From Myxococcales bacterium (GTDB taxonomy: Bacteria > Myxococcota_A > UBA9160 > SMWR01): a DNA stretch of 17,534 bases. A program made the position numbers and the translations under genes. This document shows positions 1-7,479 of the stretch, in pieces. The first letter of the stretch is position 1. Every line of letters starts with the position of its first letter. The stretch lies in the NCBI GenBank assembly GCA_022572485.1, contig JACZVU010000040.1, forward strand, positions 1-17,534, written 5' to 3'. Below the pieces are notes generated by a model. The model made no database searches. It was not told the origin of the DNA and worked only from the letters and a program-made list of their open reading frames with translations.

Positions 1-2127
1 CACGAGCTTCGCACGCCGCTAACTTTGATTCTGGCGCCGTTGGATTCTCTACGTGGGGGCGAATTCGGGAAGCTCCCGGAGGCGGTCGAGCGGATGTTGG
101 CGACCATGCAGACCAATGGGCGACGCCTTCACAAGATGATCAACAACTTGCTCGACCTCTCGAAGGTGGAAAGCCAACAGTTCACCATTCATCGGCGCCC
201 GATGTGGCTTGCGCCCATGGTGGATGAGTTGGTGGCGGGTGCTCAGGCACTCGCGGGCCGCAAGGGCATCGAGATTTGCGCAACAGGCTTTTCGGATCTT
301 CCGGAGATCAATGCGGACGCGGAAGCGATCGAGAAGGTGTTTGTGAATCTTGTGGGGAATTCATTGAAATTCACCGAGCGCGGTGATCGAATCGAGCTGT
401 CTGCGGAGCGCCAGGGTGAGTTGATCGCACTCGCTGTTTCGGATACCGGCATCGGTATTCCGGCGAACAAATTGAATTCAATCTTCGATCGTTTCGCCCA
501 GGTTGATGCCTCTATGACCCGCCGCTATGAGGGTACCGGCATCGGCCTCTCGCTCGTGAAGGAGATGCTGGAATTGCACGGAGGGCGCATCTGGGCCGAG
601 AGCGAAGGGGAGGGGACGGGAACCACGATGCGCCTGCTCTTGCCGATCGGTGAGCCAGACGGCGATTCTGACGAAGAGGTGCTGAGCGACGATTCCGGCG
701 GGTCACTCGGGCTCCGTCATTCCATCGAGTCGATGGAAACCGATTTCAACCTGGGGCGCAGCGCCGAAACCGCAGATCCATGGGTCGAAATGGAGCGTTG
801 GGAAGGCAGTCACGAAATCGCGAGGGTCGATTTGAGCGCCCAACAGGCGCTGGCGGGTGCTCCCGAGGTGTTGATCGTGGAAGACAACCCCGATATGCGG
901 GCGCTTCTGTCGATGATCGTGGGTCGCGAGTTTCGCGTCCGCGTCGCGAGTAACGGCCGCGAGGCGCTCGAAGCGCTAGGCGAGTTGGCGCCCGATCTGG
1001 TGCTCAGTGACGTGATGATGCCGGAGATGTCGGGCATCGACCTTTGCAAGGCGATCAAGGAGAACGTCGAGACCCAGGCCATTCCGGTCGTGCTCGTGAC
1101 TTCCAAGGCCGAGCGCGAAATGAAGATCGAAGGGCTTGAACGCGGTGCCGATGACTACGTCACGAAACCCTTTCACCCGCGCGAACTGCTCGCGCGCGTA
1201 CGTTCGCTGGTGCGGGTCCGGGGCCTCCAGAAGGTTCTTGCTGATCGGAACGAAACCCTCGAGCGGGCATTGAGAGACCTCAAGCAGGCGGAGGTTCAGC
1301 TCGTGCAGTCGGAGCGGCTCGCCGCGGTGGGCGAGCTTGCCGCAGGGATCGCTCACGAAGTCAACAACCCCGTCAATTTTGCGCTCAACGCGGCGCGCGC
1401 GATGGACGTGACGGTGAAAGAGCTTCGCGACCTAGCAAATCGTGTTACTTCACTCGATTTCGGGGACACGGAGCGGTTGGCGCGCGAGGTTGAAGAACTC
1501 CGAGCCGAACAGCAATCGAGTCGAGTGGACGATCTATCAGCCACTCTGGTCGAGCTTTCTGAAATTGTGAGCGACGGATTGAAACGTACCTACGCACTCG
1601 TCTGCGACCTTCGCGACTTCGCCGCAGTCAGCCAGCCCCACGAGCGGGTGTCTGGCTGTGATCTCGGCAAGGGTCTCCGCTCGACGATTCGATTGCTGAA
1701 ATACGGCCTCAAGGAGCGCAACGCTAGCGTGGAGCTCGACATTGAAGACGGTGTGCCGACCATCTGCGGAGATTCGGGAGCATTGAACCAGGTATTCCTC
1801 AATTTGATCAAGAACGCCGCAGAAGCCTTTCCGCCAGAAGGGGGTTCTATACGAGTATCGCTTCGTTGCGATGATGGCGTAGTCGTTGTAACGGTCTCCG
1901 ATGATGGTCCCGGAATACCCGAAGACGCCAGGCCGCTGCTGTTCGAGCCATTCTTTACCACGAAGGCGGCTGGGGAAGGTAGCGGCCTCGGCCTCTCGAT
2001 CAGCCGGAGGATTGTCGTTGCGCACGGCGGTGAACTCGAAGTGGACTCGGAAGTGGGTCGGGGTACGCGCTTCAGCGTGCGTCTGCCGCTCTCTCCGGCG
2101 CGCTCGCCTAATTCCGAAGCGATATAA
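1..2127 (+). CDS. Hybrid sensor histidine kinase (HK-REC-HK), 5'-truncated
   Basis: This is a cytoplasmic two-component signalling protein whose N-terminal sensor part lies outside the window. The frame is open from base 1, and the first codon is the phosphoacceptor His of an H-box reading HELRTPLTLI. 708 residues are visible. Domains in order: HisKA (1 to about 65); HATPase_c (about 95-220) with N-box near 111-124 and SDTGIGIP near 147-154; an acidic, Ser-rich linker; a receiver (about 290-405) with acceptor D337 in LSDVMMP and K389 in VTKPF; a coiled coil (about 412-445); then a second kinase core with H452 in AHEVNNP, N-box from about 596 and G2 box GSGLGLSI (661-668). The first H-box is of the common HPK1 type and the second is NtrB/HPK4-like. 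A phosphorelay in which the receiver bridges the two cores is inference. The sensed signal cannot be told from here. Confidence 0.93.
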   Translation, partial: HELRTPLTLILAPLDSLRGGEFGKLPEAVERMLATMQTNGRRLHKMINNLLDLSKVESQQFTIHRRPMWLAPMVDELVAGAQALAGRKGIEICATGFSDLPEINADAEAIEKVFVNLVGNSLKFTERGDRIELSAERQGELIALAVSDTGIGIPANKLNSIFDRFAQVDASMTRRYEGTGIGLSLVKEMLELHGGRIWAESEGEGTGTTMRLLLPIGEPDGDSDEEVLSDDSGGSLGLRHSIESMETDFNLGRSAETADPWVEMERWEGSHEIARVDLSAQQALAGAPEVLIVEDNPDMRALLSMIVGREFRVRVASNGREALEALGELAPDLVLSDVMMPEMSGIDLCKAIKENVETQAIPVVLVTSKAEREMKIEGLERGADDYVTKPFHPRELLARVRSLVRVRGLQKVLADRNETLERALRDLKQAEVQLVQSERLAAVGELAAGIAHEVNNPVNFALNAARAMDVTVKELRDLANRVTSLDFGDTERLAREVEELRAEQQSSRVDDLSATLVELSEIVSDGLKRTYALVCDLRDFAAVSQPHERVSGCDLGKGLRSTIRLLKYGLKERNASVELDIEDGVPTICGDSGALNQVFLNLIKNAAEAFPPEGGSIRVSLRCDDGVVVVTVSDDGPGIPEDARPLLFEPFFTTKAAGEGSGLGLSISRRIVVAHGGELEVDSEVGRGTRFSVRLPLSPARSPNSEAI

Positions 2128-2239
2128 AATTCAGTACCTTTCAGGCTCTTGTTGCGGAGAGCGCGCGCCTCGTCAATAGAGTGCGGGTTCGAGCTCCCGG
2201 CGCGTTGCAGAAACGAGGTCGGGCGCGGATGTCGACCGG

Positions 2240-4510
2240 ATGAGAAGCCTCGAACTCCGTAGCCGTATTCCGCGAGCGCTGGTGGGCCTGGGCCTCCAGT
2301 CGCCGCGGCGGGTGCTGATTGTCTGGGTGTCGATCGTGGTCGTGTCCAGCTTTGGCGTCGCGAGACTGCGGGTCGAGACCTCTACGGATAGTGTGCTCGA
2401 TCGCTCGAGCCCGAGTTGGACGTTCTATCAAGACTCGCAGCGCCGCTTTGGTGGCGATGAAATCCTCACTCTTCTGATCGATGGCGACACTCCATTCGAT
2501 CCGGCCACTCTTCGAGAGGTTGCTCGAATCACCGAGAGGTTCCAGGGTTTTCCAGGTGTGAGGCGGGTCGACAGTCTATCTACGGTGCCGTTGATCCAAG
2601 CGTCACCGAACGGTGACCTGTCTCTGGATCCCGCCCTCGCGAATGGCGTTCCCGAGTCTCCAGAAGAGCTGCGGGCGTTAGCGGCACGCGTGCGCGCCGA
2701 TCGGATCGCTCCCCGAACGCTGGTGTCGTTTGATGAGCGCGCGTTTTCGGTCAACCTGGTGTTGGAACGAGGCGCGGAGGCGCATTACGGCTCGATCCTA
2801 TCAGAAGTGGAGAAGGCAACCCAGGGATTGCGGGTATGGGTTTCGGGCGTCCCGGTATTCCGGCTTGCCGCAGATTCCCGCACTCGCTCAGAACTCGCAC
2901 TCTTCATCCCCCTGACGATAGCGGTCATCGCCTTGATACTCGCCATGTTATTCCGAAAAGCGCGAGCCGCGCTCATTCCCATCTGTTCGAGTGGTCTCGG
3001 GATCTGGATCATGTTCGGTGTGATGGGCGCGCTCCATGTGCCGATTACAATCACTACGGCCGTCCTTCCTTCGGTATTGCTCGCGCTCGGATGCGCATAT
3101 TCGGTGCACCTCCTGAACGCCGTATCCAACGTGAGCGAAGACGAGCGATTCGAAGCCTTGCTTGAAGTGTCATTCCCGATCGCCTTGTCGGGCCTCACGA
3201 CATCCCTCGGCTTTCTCGCTGTGTCCTTTGTGCGCATCGATGCGATTCGGGACATCGGAATCTTCGGTGCACTGGGTGTTCTGTCGGTCCTCACCGCGAC
3301 GCTGACCGTCGGCCCTGCCGCACTGACACTCTGGCCTCTGCCGGTTCGCGAGGCTCGATTTCAACGCTGGATATGCGATCGGGCGACGCCGCGGGTTCTC
3401 TGCTTCGTCCGCCGCCATCGCCGCGGCGTGTTGATCGCTTGGCTCGCCGCCATGATGGGGGCGTTCGTGGGGCTTGGGCGCTTGGCAGTCGAGACGGATG
3501 TGATCCTGTGGTTTCAACCCGACGACCCGATCCGAGTCGCCTACCGAAACATTCGCGATCGCTTGTCGGGGATCAGCCCCTTGAATGTCGTGATCGAAGC
3601 GTCGGAGGCCTCCACGGTGAATACCCGGGAGGCGATTTTGGCGATCGACCGCCTGTCGACCTATCTGGAATCGCTGCCCGCCGTCGGACGCTCCGTCTCG
3701 ATCGCGGATCCGCTGCGACAGCTACACGGAGGTTTTTTGGAAGACTCGACACTGCCACTGCCCAAAGACAAGGCGTTGATCAGCCAGTATCTGGTGCTCC
3801 TCGAGTCGAAGCCATACGTCCGCGATCTCATCACCGCGGATTGGAAGGCGGCGAATCTGCTGTTGCGGGTCGACGACAACCGTTCAGGGGCGCTCCAGGA
3901 AGTTGCGAGAGAGGCGGAGCGATGGTGGGCGGAAAACGGCGCGACAGGCTACACGGCTCGCACCACCGGAATCATGTACGAATTTGCTCGCGCAGAAGAC
4001 GCCATCGCGTTCGGCCAGCTCAGGGGCTTGCTGTTCGCATTCATGGCCATCGCGGGGCTTTTCTTTGCACTCTTTCGCTCGGTGCGGATCGCTTGGATTG
4101 CCCTGGTGCCGAATTTGGTCCCAATCGCGATGGGATTCGGCGCGATGGGTTTGCTCGGTATCCCACTGGATGCCGGAACCGTCATCATCGGCAATCTTGC
4201 ATTCGGGATCGCAGTGGATGATAGCATTCACGCGGTTACAGGATTTTCCGCGCGTTGGAAGGCCGGTGCAACCGCACCCGCCGCGCTAGAGTCGACCTAC
4301 CGGTGTGTAGCGCCGCCCTTGGTCTACACGACGATCCTGGTCGCGCTGGGATTTGCCGTGCTCGCCTTCTCAAGATTTGCTGTTATCCGCCACCTCGGGA
4401 TCCTGACGGCGGGATTGATGGTCTTGTGCCTGCTAGCAGACCTTCTGCTGCTTCCAGCAATGCTGTTGCGCCTGCAGGCGCCAATAGAGCGTGCCAGAGT
4501 ACGCGACTGA
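2240..4510 (+). CDS. RND/MMPL-family inner-membrane exporter (COG1033-like)
   Basis: This is a predicted proton-driven exporter of the RND superfamily, of the single-polypeptide MMPL/HpnN type used for lipids or hydrophobic compounds. The substrate is not known. It has 756 residues in two similar halves. TM1 (about 24-41) is followed by a large extracytoplasmic loop (about 45-215) and TM2-6 (about 218-375); TM7 (about 396-415) is followed by a second loop (about 418-590) and TM8-12 (about 595-745). The second half carries the acidic pair D660-D661 in GIAVDDSIH, the RND proton-relay position. The equivalent place in the first half reads GCAYSVH, with no Asp. The ATG is the first start after an in-frame stop at 2177; a GAGG about 20 bases upstream is a poor ribosome site. 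The gene lies between two kinase genes on the same strand, which suggests linked signalling and export. Confidence 0.9.
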   Translation: MRSLELRSRIPRALVGLGLQSPRRVLIVWVSIVVVSSFGVARLRVETSTDSVLDRSSPSWTFYQDSQRRFGGDEILTLLIDGDTPFDPATLREVARITERFQGFPGVRRVDSLSTVPLIQASPNGDLSLDPALANGVPESPEELRALAARVRADRIAPRTLVSFDERAFSVNLVLERGAEAHYGSILSEVEKATQGLRVWVSGVPVFRLAADSRTRSELALFIPLTIAVIALILAMLFRKARAALIPICSSGLGIWIMFGVMGALHVPITITTAVLPSVLLALGCAYSVHLLNAVSNVSEDERFEALLEVSFPIALSGLTTSLGFLAVSFVRIDAIRDIGIFGALGVLSVLTATLTVGPAALTLWPLPVREARFQRWICDRATPRVLCFVRRHRRGVLIAWLAAMMGAFVGLGRLAVETDVILWFQPDDPIRVAYRNIRDRLSGISPLNVVIEASEASTVNTREAILAIDRLSTYLESLPAVGRSVSIADPLRQLHGGFLEDSTLPLPKDKALISQYLVLLESKPYVRDLITADWKAANLLLRVDDNRSGALQEVAREAERWWAENGATGYTARTTGIMYEFARAEDAIAFGQLRGLLFAFMAIAGLFFALFRSVRIAWIALVPNLVPIAMGFGAMGLLGIPLDAGTVIIGNLAFGIAVDDSIHAVTGFSARWKAGATAPAALESTYRCVAPPLVYTTILVALGFAVLAFSRFAVIRHLGILTAGLMVLCLLADLLLLPAMLLRLQAPIERARVRD

Positions 4511-4518
4511 GTTGTGTG

Positions 4519-4560
4519 GGCCAAGTTTTTCTAAACCTTCTCGAACACGCGGCCGAAGCG
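4519..4560 (+). pseudogene. Possible remnant of a histidine-kinase N-box
   Basis: In the 142-base gap between the exporter stop and the next kinase start, one frame reads VGQVFLNLLEHAAEA. That matches the ATP-binding N-box of HATPase_c domains; the upstream kinase has NQVFLNLIKNAAEA at the same motif. Neither an H-box before it nor a DxGxG box after it is present. A run of seven G follows at 4567-4573. Codons differ from the neighbouring kinases, so it is not a recent copy of them. It could be the eroded end of a lost kinase gene or a coincidence. Confidence 0.3.
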
Positions 4561-4652
4561 CACATTGGGGGGGTGGCCGGCGGCCACGACTTGGCGAAAG
4601 TCGCTTCGGGGTCAGTAGGGTCTTTGGCGCGCAGCCTTCTGGCGGGGCGGAA

Positions 4653-6323
4653 ATGGCGAGAGCGAGAACCGATCGGGCAGTGGATTATCGCCAATTCCCA
4701 ATACTCTACGTCGATGACGAATCCGAAAATCTCCGCATCTTCGAACTGACATTCCGCAGTGAGTTCGAAATTCTAACCGCGGCGGACGCATCCGCTGGGC
4801 TTGAGATGTTGAGTCAGCGGCCTGTCGCGTTGGTGCTCTCCGACCATCGCATGCCGGGCATGACGGGCGTCGAATTCCTGTCCGCGGTCCATCAGCTCGA
4901 TGAGTCGACAATCCGGATCCTCGTGACCGCTTACGGTGACGCAGCAACCCTCGAGAGTGCCATCAACAGCGGATCGATCTATCGGTTCGTCTCCAAGCCC
5001 TGGACCCCCGAAGACATGCGGATCACGCTGCGCAACGGGATCGAACGTTTCGCGCTCGCGAGGGAGCGCAAGGAACTTCTCCGCGAATTGACGCTGCTCA
5101 ATCGGATCTCGAAGTCGATGAATCAACAGCTCGCCATCGAGCCGCTTCTCGATCTATTGCTCGAAGCAGTGATCGAAGATCTCGGATACGACGCGGCGGG
5201 CATTCTCTTCTTCGGGAAGAAAGAAGCTGTCTTGTCCTGGGGAAGGCTCGCGCCGCAGGACAGCCCCGTCAATGAATCGCTGGCTTCTCTCGCGATCGAT
5301 CCCGATCGCGCTCCAAAGTTCGTTCGGGCGCTCCGTGCCGGCGAGTCACAGACGCTTTCAATGGATGAGGCGCTCGCGCTGGAGGCTCCAATACGGGACT
5401 GGGTCATGGAAGTTGCGGCCGAACAGATCTTCGTCGCACCCCTGATCGGAAAAAATGGCACGATCGGGGCGTTGGCCGTCGACAACCGACGCGGCGGTGC
5501 GTGTTTTTCCGCCGATGACCGGGCGCTGTTGGAAGGATTGGCGGACCACGCAGTGGTGGCGATCGAAAATGCTCGGATGGTTGAAGATCTGCGCCGGACG
5601 CGAGAGCAAATCGTGCGCGCCGACCGGCTCGGGACGCTCGGAACATTGGCCGCAGGCCTCGCCCACGAGATCAATAATCCACTGGTTTCGATACACACCT
5701 TTATAAGTATGGCGTCGAGCAAGCGCTTCGAGGATGACAGCGAGTTTTGGGGCAGCTATCACGAACTCGCCTGCCAAGAAGTCGATCGAATTCGGAGACT
5801 GGTCGACACGATGCGGCGGCTCGGTCGGGGCAGTAGTTCCGCTAGCGGAAATGGTGACCCCAGAGTGCTGGTGGACTGTGGGAATCTCCTCCATGAAGTC
5901 GTGCGGCTACTCGATCGCGAGGCCAACAAGGCAGAGGTCAGGCTCAGCATCGATGAGGCTCCCGGCCTTCCCAAGATCGTTGCGATCCGCGATCACATCC
6001 AGCAGGTCTTCATGAACATTCTCCTCAACGCCATCCACGCTTCACCGAAAGGGGGAGAGGTGCGCGCGCGGGTTTTCCCGGACAGCACCAGCGATGCCGT
6101 GTGCTTCGAAGCGGTCGATGACGGATGTGGAATTTCGGATGCAGATCTCGAGCGCATCTTCGATCCCTTCTTTACCACGAAGGGGCCCGACCAGGGAACT
6201 GGATTGGGGCTGATGATCTGCCATCGGCTCGTGACCGACCATCAGGGCGAAATCGAGGTCACCAGCACGCTGGGTGTTGGGTCGACCTTCCTCGTTCGAT
6301 TGCCCACCAACCCGCCCGGCTAG
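4653..6323 (+). CDS. Response regulator-GAF-histidine kinase
   Basis: This is a soluble two-component protein of 556 residues. The N-terminal receiver (about 16-130) has acidic residues D21-D22 in YVDDE, acceptor D64 in LSDHRMPGMTG and K115 in VSKPW. A helical linker (about 130-160) leads to a GAF-like sensor domain (about 160-310), then an HPK4-type HisKA with H338 in AHEINNP, and a HATPase_c with N-box near 450, DDGCGIS near 489 and GTGLGL near 515. No transmembrane segment or DNA-binding domain is seen. ATG 4653 was chosen because the receiver begins about 15 residues later; an in-frame GTG at 4491 would add 54 residues without domain similarity and overlap the exporter gene. The receiver could accept phosphate from the upstream hybrid kinase; this is inference. 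Confidence 0.9.
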   Translation: MARARTDRAVDYRQFPILYVDDESENLRIFELTFRSEFEILTAADASAGLEMLSQRPVALVLSDHRMPGMTGVEFLSAVHQLDESTIRILVTAYGDAATLESAINSGSIYRFVSKPWTPEDMRITLRNGIERFALARERKELLRELTLLNRISKSMNQQLAIEPLLDLLLEAVIEDLGYDAAGILFFGKKEAVLSWGRLAPQDSPVNESLASLAIDPDRAPKFVRALRAGESQTLSMDEALALEAPIRDWVMEVAAEQIFVAPLIGKNGTIGALAVDNRRGGACFSADDRALLEGLADHAVVAIENARMVEDLRRTREQIVRADRLGTLGTLAAGLAHEINNPLVSIHTFISMASSKRFEDDSEFWGSYHELACQEVDRIRRLVDTMRRLGRGSSSASGNGDPRVLVDCGNLLHEVVRLLDREANKAEVRLSIDEAPGLPKIVAIRDHIQQVFMNILLNAIHASPKGGEVRARVFPDSTSDAVCFEAVDDGCGISDADLERIFDPFFTTKGPDQGTGLGLMICHRLVTDHQGEIEVTSTLGVGSTFLVRLPTNPPG

Positions 6324-6359
6324 GTGTGGGGCCCAGAATGGGGGCGCGCGCCGCCGCAA

Positions 6360-6377
6360 GGGAAGCGAGAGCTTCCC
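6360..6377 (+). terminator. Perfect 7-bp hairpin with GAGA tetraloop, possible terminator
   Basis: GGGAAGC-GAGA-GCTTCCC begins 36 bases after the kinase stop codon. The loop is a stable GNRA type. No T-tract follows, so it would be an atypical intrinsic terminator or an mRNA 3'-end stabiliser. Confidence 0.35.
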
Positions 6378-6420
6378 CCGCTAGCGGCCGAACTCGCCGG
6401 ACCCTCGAGCCGCTTGACCC

Positions 6421-6437
6421 ACCGATCCTCGATCGGT
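6421..6437. repeat. Perfect 6-bp inverted repeat
   Basis: ACCGAT-cctcg-ATCGGT is the second of three hairpin-forming sequences in the spacer before the exported-protein gene. Its function is unknown; it could be an operator or an RNA hairpin. Confidence 0.35.
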
Positions 6438-6459
6438 ATTCCTCCCCCGAACTTACGGT

Positions 6460-6477
6460 GCCCCGGCAAAGCGGGGC
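6460..6477 (+). promoter_or_regulatory. Leader hairpin upstream of exported-protein gene
   Basis: GCCCCG-GCAAAG-CGGGGC is a perfect 6-bp stem ending 22 bases before the GTG start at 6500. A second possible pairing, GCTC (6476-6479) with GAGC (6488-6491), would cover the ribosome site GGAG at 6487-6490. It shares bases 6476-6477 with the first stem, so the two could be alternatives. A translational switch is speculative. Confidence 0.3.
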
Positions 6478-6499
6478 TCGTTAACCGGAGCGAATCTCT

Positions 6500-7111
6500 G
6501 TGCAACCTGTGCGAACTGGACTGCTCGTCGCTCTCGTGGTTGGAGTGGTTTGGCTCGGCCCGCCGCGCGCGGCCCACGCGGAGATCGTCCGGGTCGCGAT
6601 GTTTCCCGTGTTGATCAACAGCTCTCTCTCTGAGACCAGCCACCTCAGTGCGGGCCTTACCGACATGATCGCGGCCCGCCTGGAACAGAGCGAGCAGATC
6701 CTGATCATTCGGCTGGGTGCGCCGGCAACCAGCCGAGAAGAAGCCATCGCAGCGGGGAAAAAAGCCGGTGCGGAGTACGTATTGTTCGGCTCCTACACCC
6801 AATTCGGCGATGGCGCGAGTTTGGATCTGCGTTGCGCGCCGGTTGTCGGGGGGAAAGCCGACGATCCACGCCGTGTCTTCATCCAGGCGGGCAGCGCCAG
6901 TGAGATCATCCCCAAGCTCGGCGTGCTCTCGGAAAGCGTCACCCGCTATTTGCTGGGTGCTGCGGCGTCCGCGGGGTCGCTGGTGGGTGAGGATGCGAAC
7001 GCACCCGGAACGTCGGACGCGACCTCTCTCGCGAAGATCGAACAACGTGTCGAAGCGCTCGAGCGCGTGATCTTTGCGCCATCCCCCGCTGCCGAGCCTG
7101 CCGCCGAGTAG
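6500..7111 (+). CDS. Exported TolB/FlgO-like small protein
   Basis: This encodes a 203-residue exported protein of unknown role. Residues 1-27 form a signal peptide (Arg, then a Leu/Val-rich core) ending AHA before E28, a typical signal peptidase I site. The region of about 28-115 (VRVAMFPVLINSS, then GLTDMIAARLEQSEQILII, then AGAEYVLFGSYTQF) resembles the alpha/beta fold of the TolB N-terminal, FlgO and CsgG/LpoB group, often found in envelope proteins. The C-terminus has a short heptad-like helix (about 178-195) and an Ala/Pro/Glu tail. GTG 6500 was chosen because GGAG at 6487-6490 lies 9 bases upstream; a GTG at 6509 in the same frame is an alternative. In other lineages this domain precedes beta-propeller repeats, which are absent here. 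The family assignment is by pattern only. Confidence 0.72.
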   Translation: MQPVRTGLLVALVVGVVWLGPPRAAHAEIVRVAMFPVLINSSLSETSHLSAGLTDMIAARLEQSEQILIIRLGAPATSREEAIAAGKKAGAEYVLFGSYTQFGDGASLDLRCAPVVGGKADDPRRVFIQAGSASEIIPKLGVLSESVTRYLLGAAASAGSLVGEDANAPGTSDATSLAKIEQRVEALERVIFAPSPAAEPAAE

Positions 7112-7144
7112 TTTCGACAGCCACCCAGTCCAGCTTGCCTGCGC

Positions 7145-7150
7145 TAATAT
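7145..7150 (+). promoter_or_regulatory. Possible -10 element for the tRNA gene
   Basis: TAATAT lies 33 bases before the tRNA 5' end and resembles a sigma-70 -10 hexamer. No convincing -35 is found at 16-18 bases upstream; the nearest, TCGACA at 7114-7119, is too far. Confidence 0.25.
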
Positions 7151-7183
7151 GCCGTGCTGCTACTGGCGGCCTGAACGGATTGG

Positions 7184-7260
7184 GGCGGTGTAGCTCAGTT
7201 GGTTAGAGCGGCGGCTTCATAAGCCGTAGGTCGCTGGTTCAAGTCCAGCCACCGCTACCA
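7184..7260 (+). tRNA. tRNA-Met (anticodon CAU), CCA encoded
   Basis: A full 77-base cloverleaf is present: acceptor GGCGGTG pairing with CACCGCT (first pair G-U), D arm GCTC/GAGC, anticodon stem GCGGC/GCCGT with loop TTCATAA, T arm GCTGG-TTCAAGT-CCAGC, discriminator A, then encoded CCA. The anticodon is CAU. The G1-U72 pair and the acceptor sequence resemble elongator tRNA-Met; the initiator type would have an unpaired 1-72 and a G-C-rich anticodon stem. A CAU anticodon could also mark tRNA-Ile2, the substrate of TilS encoded downstream, and the T arm resembles that species, so elongator Met is favoured but not certain. Confidence 0.93.
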
Positions 7261-7310
7261 TTCAACCGCGGTTCTACCCAACGACCGCCACCCAGGTTCC
7301 GAATTGGCGC

Positions 7311-7333
7311 GGCCGGCGGATCGCTCGCCGGTC
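7311..7333 (+). terminator. Hairpin downstream of tRNA
   Basis: An 8-bp stem (GGCCGGCG with CGCCGGTC, one G-T pair) encloses a 7-base loop about 50 bases after the tRNA CCA. No T-tract follows. It may help end or process the tRNA transcript. Confidence 0.3.
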
Positions 7334-7375
7334 ACACAGCGCTTGTAATGGGTTGCGTTTCGGGGCTCGTCGCTG

Positions 7376-7403
7376 GCTCAGGAGCGCTCCAGGCCTTCTT
7401 TTT
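7376..7403 (+). terminator. Possible intrinsic terminator
   Basis: An imperfect hairpin built on GGAGCGCTCC (7381-7390), flanked by partly pairing GGCTCA and AGGCC, is followed directly by a T-rich run, TTCTTTTT. It would separate the tRNA transcript from the sulfatase-family gene. Stem mismatches keep confidence low. Confidence 0.35.
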
Positions 7404-7479
7404 GAAACCCCGTTGCCAGATCTGAAGAGCAAGCGAGCTCTCGTGATATCTTGGCTGCCGGAGGGTGAGGTCCGTTGCG

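Noticed and set aside
2229..2243. Four-codon leader ORF (ATG TCG ACC GGA TGA) overlapping the exporter start
   Set aside because: It is too short to support, with no ribosome site; noted only because it overlaps the ATG at 2240.
3373..4221. A 282-codon open frame within the exporter gene
   Set aside because: It is an Arg-rich frame-shifted reading of a well-supported membrane protein, as expected in G+C-rich DNA.
4491..4652. GTG 4491 as start of the REC-GAF kinase
   Set aside because: It overlaps the exporter by 20 bases, has no ribosome site, and adds 54 Gly/Arg/Ser-rich residues without domain similarity; the receiver fits ATG 4653.
6455..6500. Cyclic di-GMP (GEMM) riboswitch
   Set aside because: A GCAAAG loop and a G-C stem resemble one part of the motif, but the second helix and conserved receptor positions are not found.
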